From the NCBI GenBank assembly GCA_031273985.1, contig JAISQV010000010.1, positions 1 to 14,108 on the forward strand: a DNA stretch of 14,108 nt, written 5' to 3'. Below the pieces are notes generated by a model. It made no database searches. It was given only the letters and a program-made list of their open reading frames with translations, and was not told the DNA's origin. Both the position numbers and the translations under genes were made by a program. This document shows positions 1 to 6,574 of this stretch, piece after piece (position 1 is the stretch's first letter; the number at the start of each line of letters is the position of its first letter). Source of the stretch: Spirochaetaceae bacterium (GTDB lineage Bacteria; Spirochaetota; Spirochaetia; Treponematales; Breznakiellaceae).

Positions 1-2
1 TA

Positions 3-131
3 ACATTAAATAGTAAAAGTGTTGATTTTTTTAAACGCTATGCGGAAAAAAATAATATAAAATATCAAACGATGATAAATGAGGTGTTAGATTTGTATGT
101 GCAGAAATATAAAAATAGAATAAAACTATAA
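3..131 (+). CDS. C-terminal fragment of a CopG/BrnA-type antitoxin (5' partial)
   Basis: An open frame enters from the left edge and ends at a TAA at 129-131, giving 42 residues. The visible part reads LNSKSVDFFKRYAEKNN, then IKYQTMINEVLDLYVQKY, then a basic tail. This is the usual ending of CopG/BrnA-like ribbon-helix-helix antitoxins, in which a 'dFFk..A.k..i.YQt.IN..L..Y' helix closes the DNA-binding fold. In brnTA modules the toxin gene lies just upstream of the antitoxin, so a toxin gene would be expected left of the window; that is inference. The coding stretch is only about 21% GC while everything to its right is strongly GC-rich, which suggests acquisition by transfer. No downstream gene shares its direction within the next kilobases. 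A short stand-alone regulator of the same fold is the main alternative. Confidence 0.7.
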   Translation, partial: TLNSKSVDFFKRYAEKNNIKYQTMINEVLDLYVQKYKNRIKL

Positions 132-325
132 AAAGCCGCACTGCGCATAACAGGCCTGTTTACGCTTCGCCGCCAGTAGGCGGCTCGGGCTACGCCGGAA
201 CGCTTAACCGCAGCGCTCCCCGGCCTTCTCCCGGAACCGGGACCTGTATCTCCGCTGCGGCTACGCGCCGCTTAACGCGGCGCTCCTCCTCCACTCCGTA
301 CAGGCCCCGATTTTTTTTACAGAAC
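132..325. repeat. GC-rich hairpin-rich non-coding stretch (REP-like)
   Basis: No gene is seen between the antitoxin stop and the caspase-gene stop. The stretch has a 12-base palindrome AACAGGCCTGTT (149-160), a hairpin with 6-bp arms GCCGCC/GGCGGC (169-184, loop AGTA), and a hairpin with 7-bp arms GCGCCGC/GCGGCGC (265-283, loop TTAAC). Two related units lie in the same orientation at about 182-219 and 252-286; both contain GCTACGC, then CGCTTAACG or CGCTTAACCG, then GCGCTCC. This resembles paired REP-type repeats. It also lies directly 3' of the minus-strand caspase gene, where a DGR target would carry its initiation sequence and hairpin, so two readings are open. Confidence 0.55.
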
Positions 326-2230
326 TCAGGGACGGACAAGCCGGAACCCGAAGTGGCTGTCCCGGAGCGACGGCGCAAAGAAGTTCCGAGCGGCCGAACG
401 CAGGCTCTGGGCGCTGCCGTCCCAACTGCCGCCGCGCAGAACCCGGTGCGAGCCGGAAGCGGCCCCCGCAGGGTCGGTCTGAGCGCCGCTTGGATACGTG
501 CCGTACCAGTCCCAGCCCCATTCCCTTACGTTTCCATGCATATCGTACAGGCCCCACGCATTTGCCGCCCCGCTCCCCGCATCCCAGGTCCTCTCCCGGG
601 ACTGCCCCTTCGCGTTGCCGTTGTACGGATAGTTCCCGTCATAATTCGCCTGGCTTGTCGTGATGTTGTTCCCGGTGCTGAACGGGCCGCTTGTCCCCGC
701 GCGGCACGCGTATTCCCACTCCGCCTCGGTAGGCAAGCGGTAGCCGTTGGCGTTCCGGTTCCATGTTACAGTATCCCCGTTCCGCGTGTACGCCGGCGTC
801 AGGCCCTCCCGCCGGCTCCGCCTGTTGCAGTAGTCTATGGCGTCATACCAACTGACGTTTTCCACCGGCAGGTTATCCCCCTTCCATTCGCTGGGGTTGC
901 TCCCCATCAGCGCTGCCCATTCCCGCTGGGTTACTTCGTACTTGCCCATGTAAAAACTGCCCACCGTTACGCGGTGCTGTACCTCATCATTATCCCTATT
1001 TACTTCCCCTGCGGGGTTGCCCATGGTAAAGGTTCCGCCGTTTATGCGGACAAAGTTGTCGGGCAGGGGATTCACCGGCACGGCTGCTGGCTGTACGGTC
1101 GCCGCCGCCGGCGCGGGCTGGGGCGGCACGGCGGCAGTCAGCACCGTTACCATCGGTGACTTGGCGCTCTCAAGCCCGTCCCTCACCGAAGCTACCCAGA
1201 AGTAGTAGGCGGTTCCGCTGGCCATGCTGTTTACATTCATGGAAGTCCCGGCAGTCAGATTGCCCAAAGGTTCCGCGCCGGAGGGGTCATTCCGGTTACT
1301 ATAATAAACCTTGTAACTTATGCCGGACCCCGCGCTGTCCCAGGACAGGGTTACGCTATCGGTTCCCGGCGTTCCCGCGCGGACATTAAGGGGGGCCTGG
1401 GGCGCGGTTGTAGGCTGAGGGGCCGGAGCCGCCGGCGCGGGCTGGGGCGCGGGTGCAGGCTGGGCCGCGGGCGCGGCGCGGACAATGCTGTACCGCGGGT
1501 TTGTGCGGAAGGTCCCGCCTATCCAGGGGCTCTGGCTGTTATCGGTGCTGCGGTAAACATCCGCGGAAATATCCTGCAGCACAAGGGTCAGGGGTTCGGC
1601 CTTGTCTATGTGCCTTAAAAAGGCTTCCGTAAAGGGGCTGTTCCGCCCGCCTTCGCCGTCCTGGGCCACCTGCCCCTGCGCCGTGGAATACATTACAATT
1701 ATGTCGGCCGGCGTCGAAACTATTACCGCAAGCCCCCGGGTCCCCCGGGTCGCCGCCAGCTGCGGGGTGTTGCGGCAGGCGTCCAGGACCACCACATTTA
1801 CGGTATTTCCCGCCTCCTCCAGCGTTGCGAGCAGTTGGTCCGCCGGATAAGACGAAAATTTCAGGCTGGACCTGCTGGCGGGGTCCGCGTTTAAGGGCAC
1901 CAGATAGTTTAAGCCGTCAATCTGCACCCCGTGCCCTGCGTACCAGAAAAAGCCTTCGTTAGCCGTATTGGCCGAAAGGCGGCGGCGGTACTGATCAACG
2001 GCCTCGCTCATCTGTTGAAGGTTAAGGTTGGTTTTAAGGTCCACCCGGTACCCCAAAGCCCTGAGTTTGTTTGATACCGCGGTGGCGTCGGCGACGGGAT
2101 TCCGCAACGGCCCTATAGACGCCGGATAGTCGTTGTTCCCTATGACCAGGGCGTACTTCTGCTGGGCCGCCAGGGCCCACAGGGGGGCAAGAAGCGCAAC
2201 CGCGAGCAACAGAGGTTTATATGCTCTCAT
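326..2230 (-). CDS. Secreted caspase-family protein with FN3 and C-terminal SUMF1 domain
   Basis: 634 residues. A signal peptide (about 1-22, LLLAVALLAPLWALAA) points to export. Residues 25-250 form a peptidase C14 (caspase/metacaspase) domain with both catalytic residues: H100 in YAGHGV and C152 in VVLDACRN. A Pro/Ala linker (about 253-280) leads to a fibronectin type III domain (281-366), a second Pro/Ala linker, and a SUMF1/formylglycine-generating-enzyme-like domain (393-634) with GYRLPTEAEWEYACRAG, LYDMHGNVREW, RVLRGGSW and GFRLVRP. The paired cysteines of true formylglycine-generating enzymes are absent after RGGSW, so this domain probably binds a ligand or displays a surface instead of catalysing. 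The start is an ATG preceded by GGAAGGACGGCAGT. It lies 80 bases after the DUF4384 lipoprotein gene and is probably co-transcribed with it. The last 35 residues resemble a DGR variable region. Substrate and partner are unknown. Confidence 0.85.
   Translation of the reverse strand: MRAYKPLLLAVALLAPLWALAAQQKYALVIGNNDYPASIGPLRNPVADATAVSNKLRALGYRVDLKTNLNLQQMSEAVDQYRRRLSANTANEGFFWYAGHGVQIDGLNYLVPLNADPASRSSLKFSSYPADQLLATLEEAGNTVNVVVLDACRNTPQLAATRGTRGLAVIVSTPADIIVMYSTAQGQVAQDGEGGRNSPFTEAFLRHIDKAEPLTLVLQDISADVYRSTDNSQSPWIGGTFRTNPRYSIVRAAPAAQPAPAPQPAPAAPAPQPTTAPQAPLNVRAGTPGTDSVTLSWDSAGSGISYKVYYSNRNDPSGAEPLGNLTAGTSMNVNSMASGTAYYFWVASVRDGLESAKSPMVTVLTAAVPPQPAPAAATVQPAAVPVNPLPDNFVRINGGTFTMGNPAGEVNRDNDEVQHRVTVGSFYMGKYEVTQREWAALMGSNPSEWKGDNLPVENVSWYDAIDYCNRRSRREGLTPAYTRNGDTVTWNRNANGYRLPTEAEWEYACRAGTSGPFSTGNNITTSQANYDGNYPYNGNAKGQSRERTWDAGSGAANAWGLYDMHGNVREWGWDWYGTYPSGAQTDPAGAASGSHRVLRGGSWDGSAQSLRSAARNFFAPSLRDSHFGFRLVRP
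329..433 (-). other. DGR-variable-region-like 3' end of the caspase-SUMF1 gene
   Basis: This segment encodes residues 600-634, from GGSW to LVRP. At positions where spirochaetal DGR templates typically carry Asn (AAC) codons, the codons here are mostly xxC: GAC GGC AGC after the Trp, AGC before LRS, AAC TTC after the Arg, CTC, then GAC AGC CAC TTC before GFR. Invariant positions (RGGSW, LRSA, R, P, R, GFRLVRP) match the usual frame. A GCT, a TTT and a TCG break the perfect pattern. Ordinary SUMF1 proteins share this frame, so this is a candidate only; no template repeat or reverse transcriptase is in view. Confidence 0.4.
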
Positions 2231-2310
2231 ACTGCCGTCCTTCCGGGGAGTGTAGCATGACTGTATAGTTTACGCTATATGGAAATCGCGCATACCTGGG
2301 CAGTTACACA

Positions 2311-3330
2311 TTACGGCTCTATTGTATAGGTAACTCTGGCCGTTGCCACAGGGTGCGCGGTTGTTTGGGTTTCCTCGTTTTCAACAACCAGGCCGCGGGT
2401 AACCGCATAGCCGGATAAGGGCGCGGCGGCGTTTTGGCGGCCCATGGTAAAAGGAACGTCATAGGCCGCAACGAGAATAATTTCCTGCCCGTAAGGTTTC
2501 GTCATCCTGAACCGCGTGTTGTCGGGAATCTGCCGCGTCCGGCCCGCCCCAATAAAGTTGTTGTCCCGGGAAGACGCGGGATAGATAACCTGTATATTTC
2601 CGTTTACGTCAATGTGGGATACTTTGAAATAAGCGTCTTGCTCCGAATAAATCCGTATGCTCATGTAATCGCCGTCATGATAACCGCCGTTTGCCCTGTC
2701 GGTCTGAACCGTAAACCGGAAGGGGTTACCGGCGCCGGCATAGAGCGCGTTTGCCATATTGACGGCATCGCTTTCGGCGGCCGGCCTTTCGAGCAGGGCG
2801 GCAAGGCGGTTGCCGGGCCTAATATTCACGGCCCGCATACTGCTTGTCGCGTGTTCAACATCCGTCGCGTATACCGTCAGGCGGTATTCGCCGCCTGTAC
2901 GGGCAACTTTGCCGTAAACAAGCGTTTTGGGCCCGAATTGCCGCCCGATTGAAGCCGCCGAAGCATCGCTCACCTCGCCGGACATTTGATAGATTATTTC
3001 CTTGTTTATCAGTTCAAGGTTCCGGCGGTCAACCAGCACCAGGGACGAGTTGTCTTCAAAATAAATCCACAGTTCTTCGAAAATATAATCCGAGAGGGTC
3101 CGCGTGTCCGCTTCAAAATTGACCAGCGCAAGGGAAGTATGCGGCTCAAGCCTCCCGGTGAAGTACGCCGCGATTTGTTCTATTGCCGCGTCCAGCGGGA
3201 GGCTGTCATGGGAATACACGGCAGGGCTCTCCCGCCCCGCCGTTTCCGGCGGCCGGGACGCGCAGGACAGCGCGGCGGCTGCCAGGAGGAGGGCTGCCGC
3301 CAAAGGAAGACGAAGGATATGCGGTTTCAT
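2311..3330 (-). CDS. Lipoprotein with CsgG/LpoB-like N-terminal part and DUF4384
   Basis: 339 residues from the ATG at 3330, which has AAAGGA seven bases upstream; a longer frame reaches 3381 but has no better site and would spoil the signal peptide. Residues 1-23 (MKPHILRLPL...AALSC) are a lipoprotein signal with a relaxed spirochaetal lipobox and C23 as the lipid-bearing residue. About 45-175 (ALVNFEADTRTLSDYIFEEL, then LVDRRNLELINKEI, then LVYGKVAR) resembles the CsgG/LpoB/FlgO-like periplasmic fold. About 205-320 (PFRFTVQTDR, GDYMSIRIYSEQDAYFKV, NGNIQVIYP) matches DUF4384, common in secreted proteins linked to caspases and to envelope machines. It precedes the caspase-SUMF1 gene in the same direction, so the two may work together at the envelope. 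Biochemical role unknown. Confidence 0.8.
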   Translation of the reverse strand: MKPHILRLPLAAALLLAAAALSCASRPPETAGRESPAVYSHDSLPLDAAIEQIAAYFTGRLEPHTSLALVNFEADTRTLSDYIFEELWIYFEDNSSLVLVDRRNLELINKEIIYQMSGEVSDASAASIGRQFGPKTLVYGKVARTGGEYRLTVYATDVEHATSSMRAVNIRPGNRLAALLERPAAESDAVNMANALYAGAGNPFRFTVQTDRANGGYHDGDYMSIRIYSEQDAYFKVSHIDVNGNIQVIYPASSRDNNFIGAGRTRQIPDNTRFRMTKPYGQEIILVAAYDVPFTMGRQNAAAPLSGYAVTRGLVVENEETQTTAHPVATARVTYTIEP

Positions 3331-3381
3331 GGCGTATCCTTTGTAAAGCCGGTTAAGTTTTTCCCCGGTTCCATGCCTCAT

Positions 3382-3409
3382 TCTATATGAAGGGAGCCGT
3401 GTCCGGCAA
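3382..3409 (-). promoter_or_regulatory. Candidate sigma70-type promoter for the DUF4384-caspase pair
   Basis: Read on the minus strand, TTGCCG (3404-3409) and TATAGA (3382-3387) are separated by 16 bases, about 50 bases upstream of the DUF4384 lipoprotein start. It lies in the 136-base gap after the TPR-SPOR gene, suggesting the pair is transcribed separately from it. Seen by eye only. Confidence 0.45.
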
Positions 3410-3466
3410 GCGCCGCTTACTTCGTGTAAAAATCTTCTTCTTTCTTCGCGGGTCTTTTGGCGCGGG

Positions 3467-4348
3467 TCAATACACAGGAAAAGCTTCGAAGCCCGCGTCC
3501 CTGAGGCGCAGAATCGTTCCGTTGACCGATTCCCCCGGAGGGACGGCGACCACGTAGAAATTACTGCCCCGCACCTCCCGGGGAATCACTTCCGCGCTGA
3601 AGCCCGCCCGCCGGAGCCGCTCCGCCATGGCCCCGGCGTATTCCTCCCGGCTGAAAAGCCCCGTCTGGAGCAGGGGTGCGGCGGCGGGAACCGCCGGGGG
3701 AAGCGCCGCGGGCGCGGGGAGGGGGGCTTCAAAGGCCAGCCCCTCCCGGCCCTGATAGAAGAACCACATGGGCCGGGCAGCGGCGGTGACCGGGGGCTCG
3801 TTGTCCCGCGAGAGGATCCCCTCGGGGCTGCCGGGGTGATCCCGGAGGAGCCGCGCCCGGTACTCCTCCCGCCCGGAAAGCCGGTAGAGCGTGTAGAGCA
3901 GGGCGGGCCGCCGGCCCGCGTATTCAGGCGCTTCCAGCAGGGCCGCGGGCCCCGTCCCGTCGCCGCTTCGGAAGGCCCCGCCCAGCACGGCCAGGTACTG
4001 GGCTTCCCTGCGCAGGGGGGGCGGGGCATTGTCCAGCGCCCTTTGCAGCGCGGCGTCGGCGGCGGCGTAATCCCCCAGGGCTATGTGGCAGCGCGCCGCC
4101 TCCAGCAGGCTTTCGTAGTCCGGGCCGCCGGGGATTAGGGCCGCCTCGCTCCAGCCCGCCGCGGCCCCTTCGAGGTCCCCGGCAAGGAGCATGAGCCGGG
4201 CCCGGCGGCGGAGCAGGCCGCCCCGTTCCCCGGCGGGGGGCTCTGCCGCCAGACGGGCCTCCAGATCCCGGAGTTCCGCCGCCAGGGAGCTTTCCCCCTG
4301 TAGCGGGACGCCGAGGAACAGCGCGTGGAGCAGCGCCAGGAGAAACAC
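3467..4348 (-). CDS. Exported TPR-like protein with C-terminal SPOR domain
   Basis: About 293 residues. The N-terminus is hydrophobic (FLLALLHALFLGVPLQG), a signal peptide or anchor. Residues 20-170 are helical, Ala/Leu-rich and TPR-like (LEGAAAGWSEAAL, ARCHIALGDYAAADAALQRAL). A Pro/Ala linker follows, and about the last 70 residues form a SPOR domain (LLQTGLFSREEYAGAMAERL, AGFSAEVI, FYVVAVPPGE, LRDAGFEAFPVY). SPOR domains bind denuded septal peptidoglycan, so a periplasmic role at division or wall-remodelling sites is likely. The start is uncertain. I chose GTG at 4348, which has GGGGAGG three bases upstream and puts the hydrophobic segment at the N-terminus. The frame stays open to a GTG at 4456, but that codon lies inside a dispersed repeat and has no clear ribosome-binding site. 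Confidence 0.75.
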   Translation of the reverse strand: MFLLALLHALFLGVPLQGESSLAAELRDLEARLAAEPPAGERGGLLRRRARLMLLAGDLEGAAAGWSEAALIPGGPDYESLLEAARCHIALGDYAAADAALQRALDNAPPPLRREAQYLAVLGGAFRSGDGTGPAALLEAPEYAGRRPALLYTLYRLSGREEYRARLLRDHPGSPEGILSRDNEPPVTAAARPMWFFYQGREGLAFEAPLPAPAALPPAVPAAAPLLQTGLFSREEYAGAMAERLRRAGFSAEVIPREVRGSNFYVVAVPPGESVNGTILRLRDAGFEAFPVY

Positions 4349-4441
4349 CGCCCTCCCCTGCGGGCCCCTTGTTCCCCGGGCGGTTTTTCCTGTTCCCGGA
4401 TCAGGCGGTTGAGGTGATGAGGCAGGAATTCTCAATTTAGG

Positions 4442-4567
4442 ATAACCACGGACCACACAGACCTCACGGACAAATCAATAGGCTTCTTGATACACTGCTT
4501 TCAGATATTGCCCTCACTCATACTGTATTATCGTCTTCGCCCGTGTTCTCCGTGAGGCCGGTAGTTA
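4442..4567. repeat. Inverted-arm intergenic repeat (CCACGGACCTCACGGA family), locus 1
   Basis: The left arm (4442-4469) is ATAACCACGGACCACACAGA followed by CCTCACGG. The right arm (about 4545-4567) reads, on the other strand, GTAACTACCGGCCTCACGGA. The arms differ by one internal unit of about 10 bases. The interior (about 4470-4540) is AT-richer than its surroundings. A related arm occurs at 11785-11809. It lies upstream of the TPR-SPOR gene and supplies the GTG at 4456 that extends that reading frame. Confidence 0.6.
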
Positions 4568-4627
4568 CATTTAGAATTTCTGATCATGAGGCGGGGAAAT
4601 TGTGCGCCGTCAGGTCTTCGCGCAAGG

Positions 4628-4730
4628 GATAGAAGCGGAAATCTTTTTTTGCCCTTTCGGGCAAAAAAAATTGGAGCGGATAGCCCGGTCCCCGCCGGGG
4701 CCGCTTGCGGCCTTGGCGGGGATGCGCCCT
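4628..4730 (+). repeat. Two-hairpin repeat/structured-RNA-like element, copy 1
   Basis: The order is GCGGAAATC, hairpin 1 (arms 4644-4654 and 4659-4669, 11 bp, loop TTTC), linker TTGGAGCGGATAGCCCGG, hairpin 2 (outer arms TCCCCGCC/GGCGGGGA, inner GGCCGC/GCGGCC), then GATGCGCCCT. Copy 2 at 9368-9436 shares the linkers but has different stem sequences. In hairpin 1 the T-run precedes the stem and the A-run follows it, on either strand, which is the wrong order for an intrinsic terminator. It lies just 3' of the LapA-domain gene. Confidence 0.7.
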
Positions 4731-4740
4731 GTATAAACTT

Positions 4741-5064
4741 CTAATCGATACCATAGGAGCCGTCGGAAGGATCGATTCTGCCCTCTTCGCCCTCCCCGGT
4801 TTTGGCGGGGCGTTTCTTTTTCGCGGCGCCCTGGGCGGAACCTGTCAGGGACCGGGCTCTGGCCGCCTTGATACGCGCGGAGATGGTGTAGGGAAGGGAG
4901 CAGACGAGGCCCAGGAGGAAGGACGCGAAGACCGTGAGGTAAACAGGCACCTCTTCGAGGGTAACGAAGCCGAAGGAGACGCTGCACTGGTTTTTCCAGT
5001 TGAAGACGCTGAAAACCAGGACAATGCCGACAAAGAAAATAAAACCCAAAAGCCGCCAGGGCAT
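4741..5064 (-). CDS. Small LapA-domain (DUF1049) inner-membrane protein
   Basis: 107 residues from the ATG at 5064, which has a textbook AGGAGG five bases upstream; the frame is open further upstream but without a comparable site. Two transmembrane segments are visible: about 4-22 (RLLGFIFFVGIVLVFSVF) and about 42-62 (VYLTVFASFLLGLVCSLPYTI). Between them lies NWKNQCSVSFGFVTLEEVPV, the typical loop of LapA/DUF1049 proteins. The C-terminal third is charged and rich in Lys, Glu and Gly, probably cytoplasmic. In gamma-proteobacteria LapA works in lipopolysaccharide assembly and control of LpxC. Many spirochaetes lack classical lipopolysaccharide, so the role here is open and I give no symbol. It follows miaB by 85 bases and is probably the last gene of the operon. 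Confidence 0.75.
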   Translation of the reverse strand: MPWRLLGFIFFVGIVLVFSVFNWKNQCSVSFGFVTLEEVPVYLTVFASFLLGLVCSLPYTISARIKAARARSLTGSAQGAAKKKRPAKTGEGEEGRIDPSDGSYGID

Positions 5065-5121
5065 AGAGACCTCCTCCCGGAGTTCATTCGCAAGACGTAT
5101 ACTCACGCAAGACCTGTTACT

Positions 5122-5169
5122 CAGGCCGGGCTTACACGGCAGGCCGGGCCTACACGGCAGGCCGCACGG
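5122..5169. repeat. 18-bp tandem repeat across the miaB stop codon
   Basis: CAGGCCGGGCTTACACGG (5122-5139) is followed by CAGGCCGGGCCTACACGG (5140-5157), one mismatch apart, and by a shortened third copy CAGGCCGCACGG (5158-5169). The miaB stop codon lies in the middle copy. Confidence 0.75.
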
Positions 5170-6574
5170 GAAGGCCCGCAAAATCCGGGGCGCCTTCCAG
5201 GGCAAGATCCCCTCCCCGGAAGGTGTTCCCCTCCAGGGAGGAAAGGGTAAGTTCCCCGAAGCGCCCTATCATTTCAGCGGATCCGGGGGCCGCCGCCATT
5301 TCGTCACGGGCCGTGCGGGCTAGTATCTCATCGGCATTTTTCCGGGAAATTCCCTCGATAAGCACCGTTTCCCGGCGCCCCAGCCTGGCCGAGAGGAGTT
5401 CCCGGCTGTGCCGCTTCTGGAGGCTTATCACCCTGGAGAGGCGTTCCCGCTTGAGCGCTTCGGGGATCCTGTCCGGCAGCTTATACGCGGCGGTGCCCTC
5501 CCTGGGGTTGTAGTGGTACATATACGCATAGAGGAAGCGCGCTTCCTCCATGAGGTCCAGCGTAAGCTGCAGGTCCTCTTCGGTTTCTCCGGGAAAACCG
5601 ACGAGTATGTCCGTGGAAAGGCTCACGCCGGGCAGGGCTTTCCGTATCCGGGCCGCCAGGTCCAGGTACTGCTCCCTGGTGTAGCGCCGGTTCATCCGCC
5701 GCAGTATACGGTTGGAGCCGTGCTGTACGCAGAGGTGTATGTGGCGGCAGAACACCGGATGCTCCGCCAGGACTTCTATGGTTTCTTCGGAAAAGTCTCC
5801 GGGGTTCGCCGACAGGAAGCGTACCCACCGCAGGGGCGTTCCCTCGAGGCTTCGCGCAATCATGCGGAGGAGCGCGGGAAAAGTGATGTCCCCCGCTTCT
5901 TCGGAACGGCAGCGATAGCTGTTGACATTCTGCCCCAGGAGGGTAACTTCCCGCACGCCGGCCTCCGCCAGCAGGGACAGTTCGACCAGAATCTCCTGGG
6001 GGCGGCGGGATACCTCCCGGCCCCGCACGTGGGGGACTATGCAGTAGGAGCAAAAATTGTTGCAGCCGTGCATGATCGGGACGAGGCTGCGCACGGTTTT
6101 CCCGCCGCCGCCTTCCAGGTGAAGCGGCGCGAAGGGAAAGACGCCTGAAGATTCGGGCGGGGGGCCGGCGGGGAAGCGCAAAGCGGGGAGTTCCGAAAAT
6201 TCCCCCCCCGCGCCCCGCTCCACGGCCTCAAGGATTCCCGGAAAAAGCGGGCGGGAGCCTATCCCCATGACAAAGTCCGCGGGGTACTCCTCCCGGAGTT
6301 TTTCCCCGAGGCGCTCCGCCATGCAGCCCGCTATTATCAGTGTCAGGGGGCGCCCGCTTTTCCTTCGTTTCTTTTTCAGGGCCCCGTACTGGGCTATCCT
6401 GCCCAAGACCCGCCGTTCCGCGGTCTCCCGGACGGAGCAGGTGTTGAGAAGCACAAGATCGGCCTCATCGCCGCGCTCCGCGGGGGTCCAGCCCCGCTCC
6501 CTTATCACCCGGTCCAGGGCCGCCGATTCGGCGCTGTTCATCTGGCAGCCGTAGGTTTCAAAAAAATAGGTCAC
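5150..6574 (-). CDS. miaB: tRNA-2-methylthio-N6-dimethylallyladenosine synthase (MiaB)
   Basis: 474 residues, normal for MiaB. This radical-SAM enzyme adds the methylthio group to i6A37 of tRNAs reading UNN codons. The N-terminal UPF0004 domain carries the three ligands of the auxiliary 4Fe-4S cluster: C10 in YGCQMN, C46 in NTCSVR and C84 in IAGCMAE. The radical-SAM motif is C171, C175 and C178 in MHGCNNFCSYC, followed by IVPHVRGRE; GFPGETEEDL and HLCVQHGSNRILRRMNR are also typical. A TRAM-like tail ends the protein. The start is GTG, overlapping the stop of the upstream membrane-protein gene by four bases (GTGA), so translational coupling is likely. Only a weak GAAG precedes it, but the N-terminus VTYFFETYGCQMN fits the family exactly. 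Confidence 0.97.
   Translation of the reverse strand: MTYFFETYGCQMNSAESAALDRVIRERGWTPAERGDEADLVLLNTCSVRETAERRVLGRIAQYGALKKKRRKSGRPLTLIIAGCMAERLGEKLREEYPADFVMGIGSRPLFPGILEAVERGAGGEFSELPALRFPAGPPPESSGVFPFAPLHLEGGGGKTVRSLVPIMHGCNNFCSYCIVPHVRGREVSRRPQEILVELSLLAEAGVREVTLLGQNVNSYRCRSEEAGDITFPALLRMIARSLEGTPLRWVRFLSANPGDFSEETIEVLAEHPVFCRHIHLCVQHGSNRILRRMNRRYTREQYLDLAARIRKALPGVSLSTDILVGFPGETEEDLQLTLDLMEEARFLYAYMYHYNPREGTAAYKLPDRIPEALKRERLSRVISLQKRHSRELLSARLGRRETVLIEGISRKNADEILARTARDEMAAAPGSAEMIGRFGELTLSSLEGNTFRGGDLALEGAPDFAGLPVRPAV

Noticed and set aside
132..300. CRISPR-like repetition in the two related GC-rich units
   Set aside because: Only two imperfect units with no regular spacers and no cas genes; a REP-like or DGR-associated structure fits better.
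393..1060. True formylglycine-generating (sulfatase-activating) activity for the SUMF1 domain
   Set aside because: The paired cysteines expected near the C-terminal RGGSW and AAR motifs are absent, and no sulfatase gene is nearby.
353..1159. 268-codon plus-strand open frame inside the caspase-SUMF1 gene
   Set aside because: Opposite strand of a well-supported gene; low-complexity Pro/Arg/Val composition and no family features.
4644..4669. T-run, GC hairpin and A-run read as a bidirectional terminator after the LapA-domain gene
   Set aside because: The T-run precedes and the A-run follows the stem on either strand, so no U-tract follows the hairpin in RNA. It is part of a dispersed repeat.
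5408..6148. 246-codon plus-strand open frame inside miaB
   Set aside because: Shadow of miaB, which has all six cluster cysteines.
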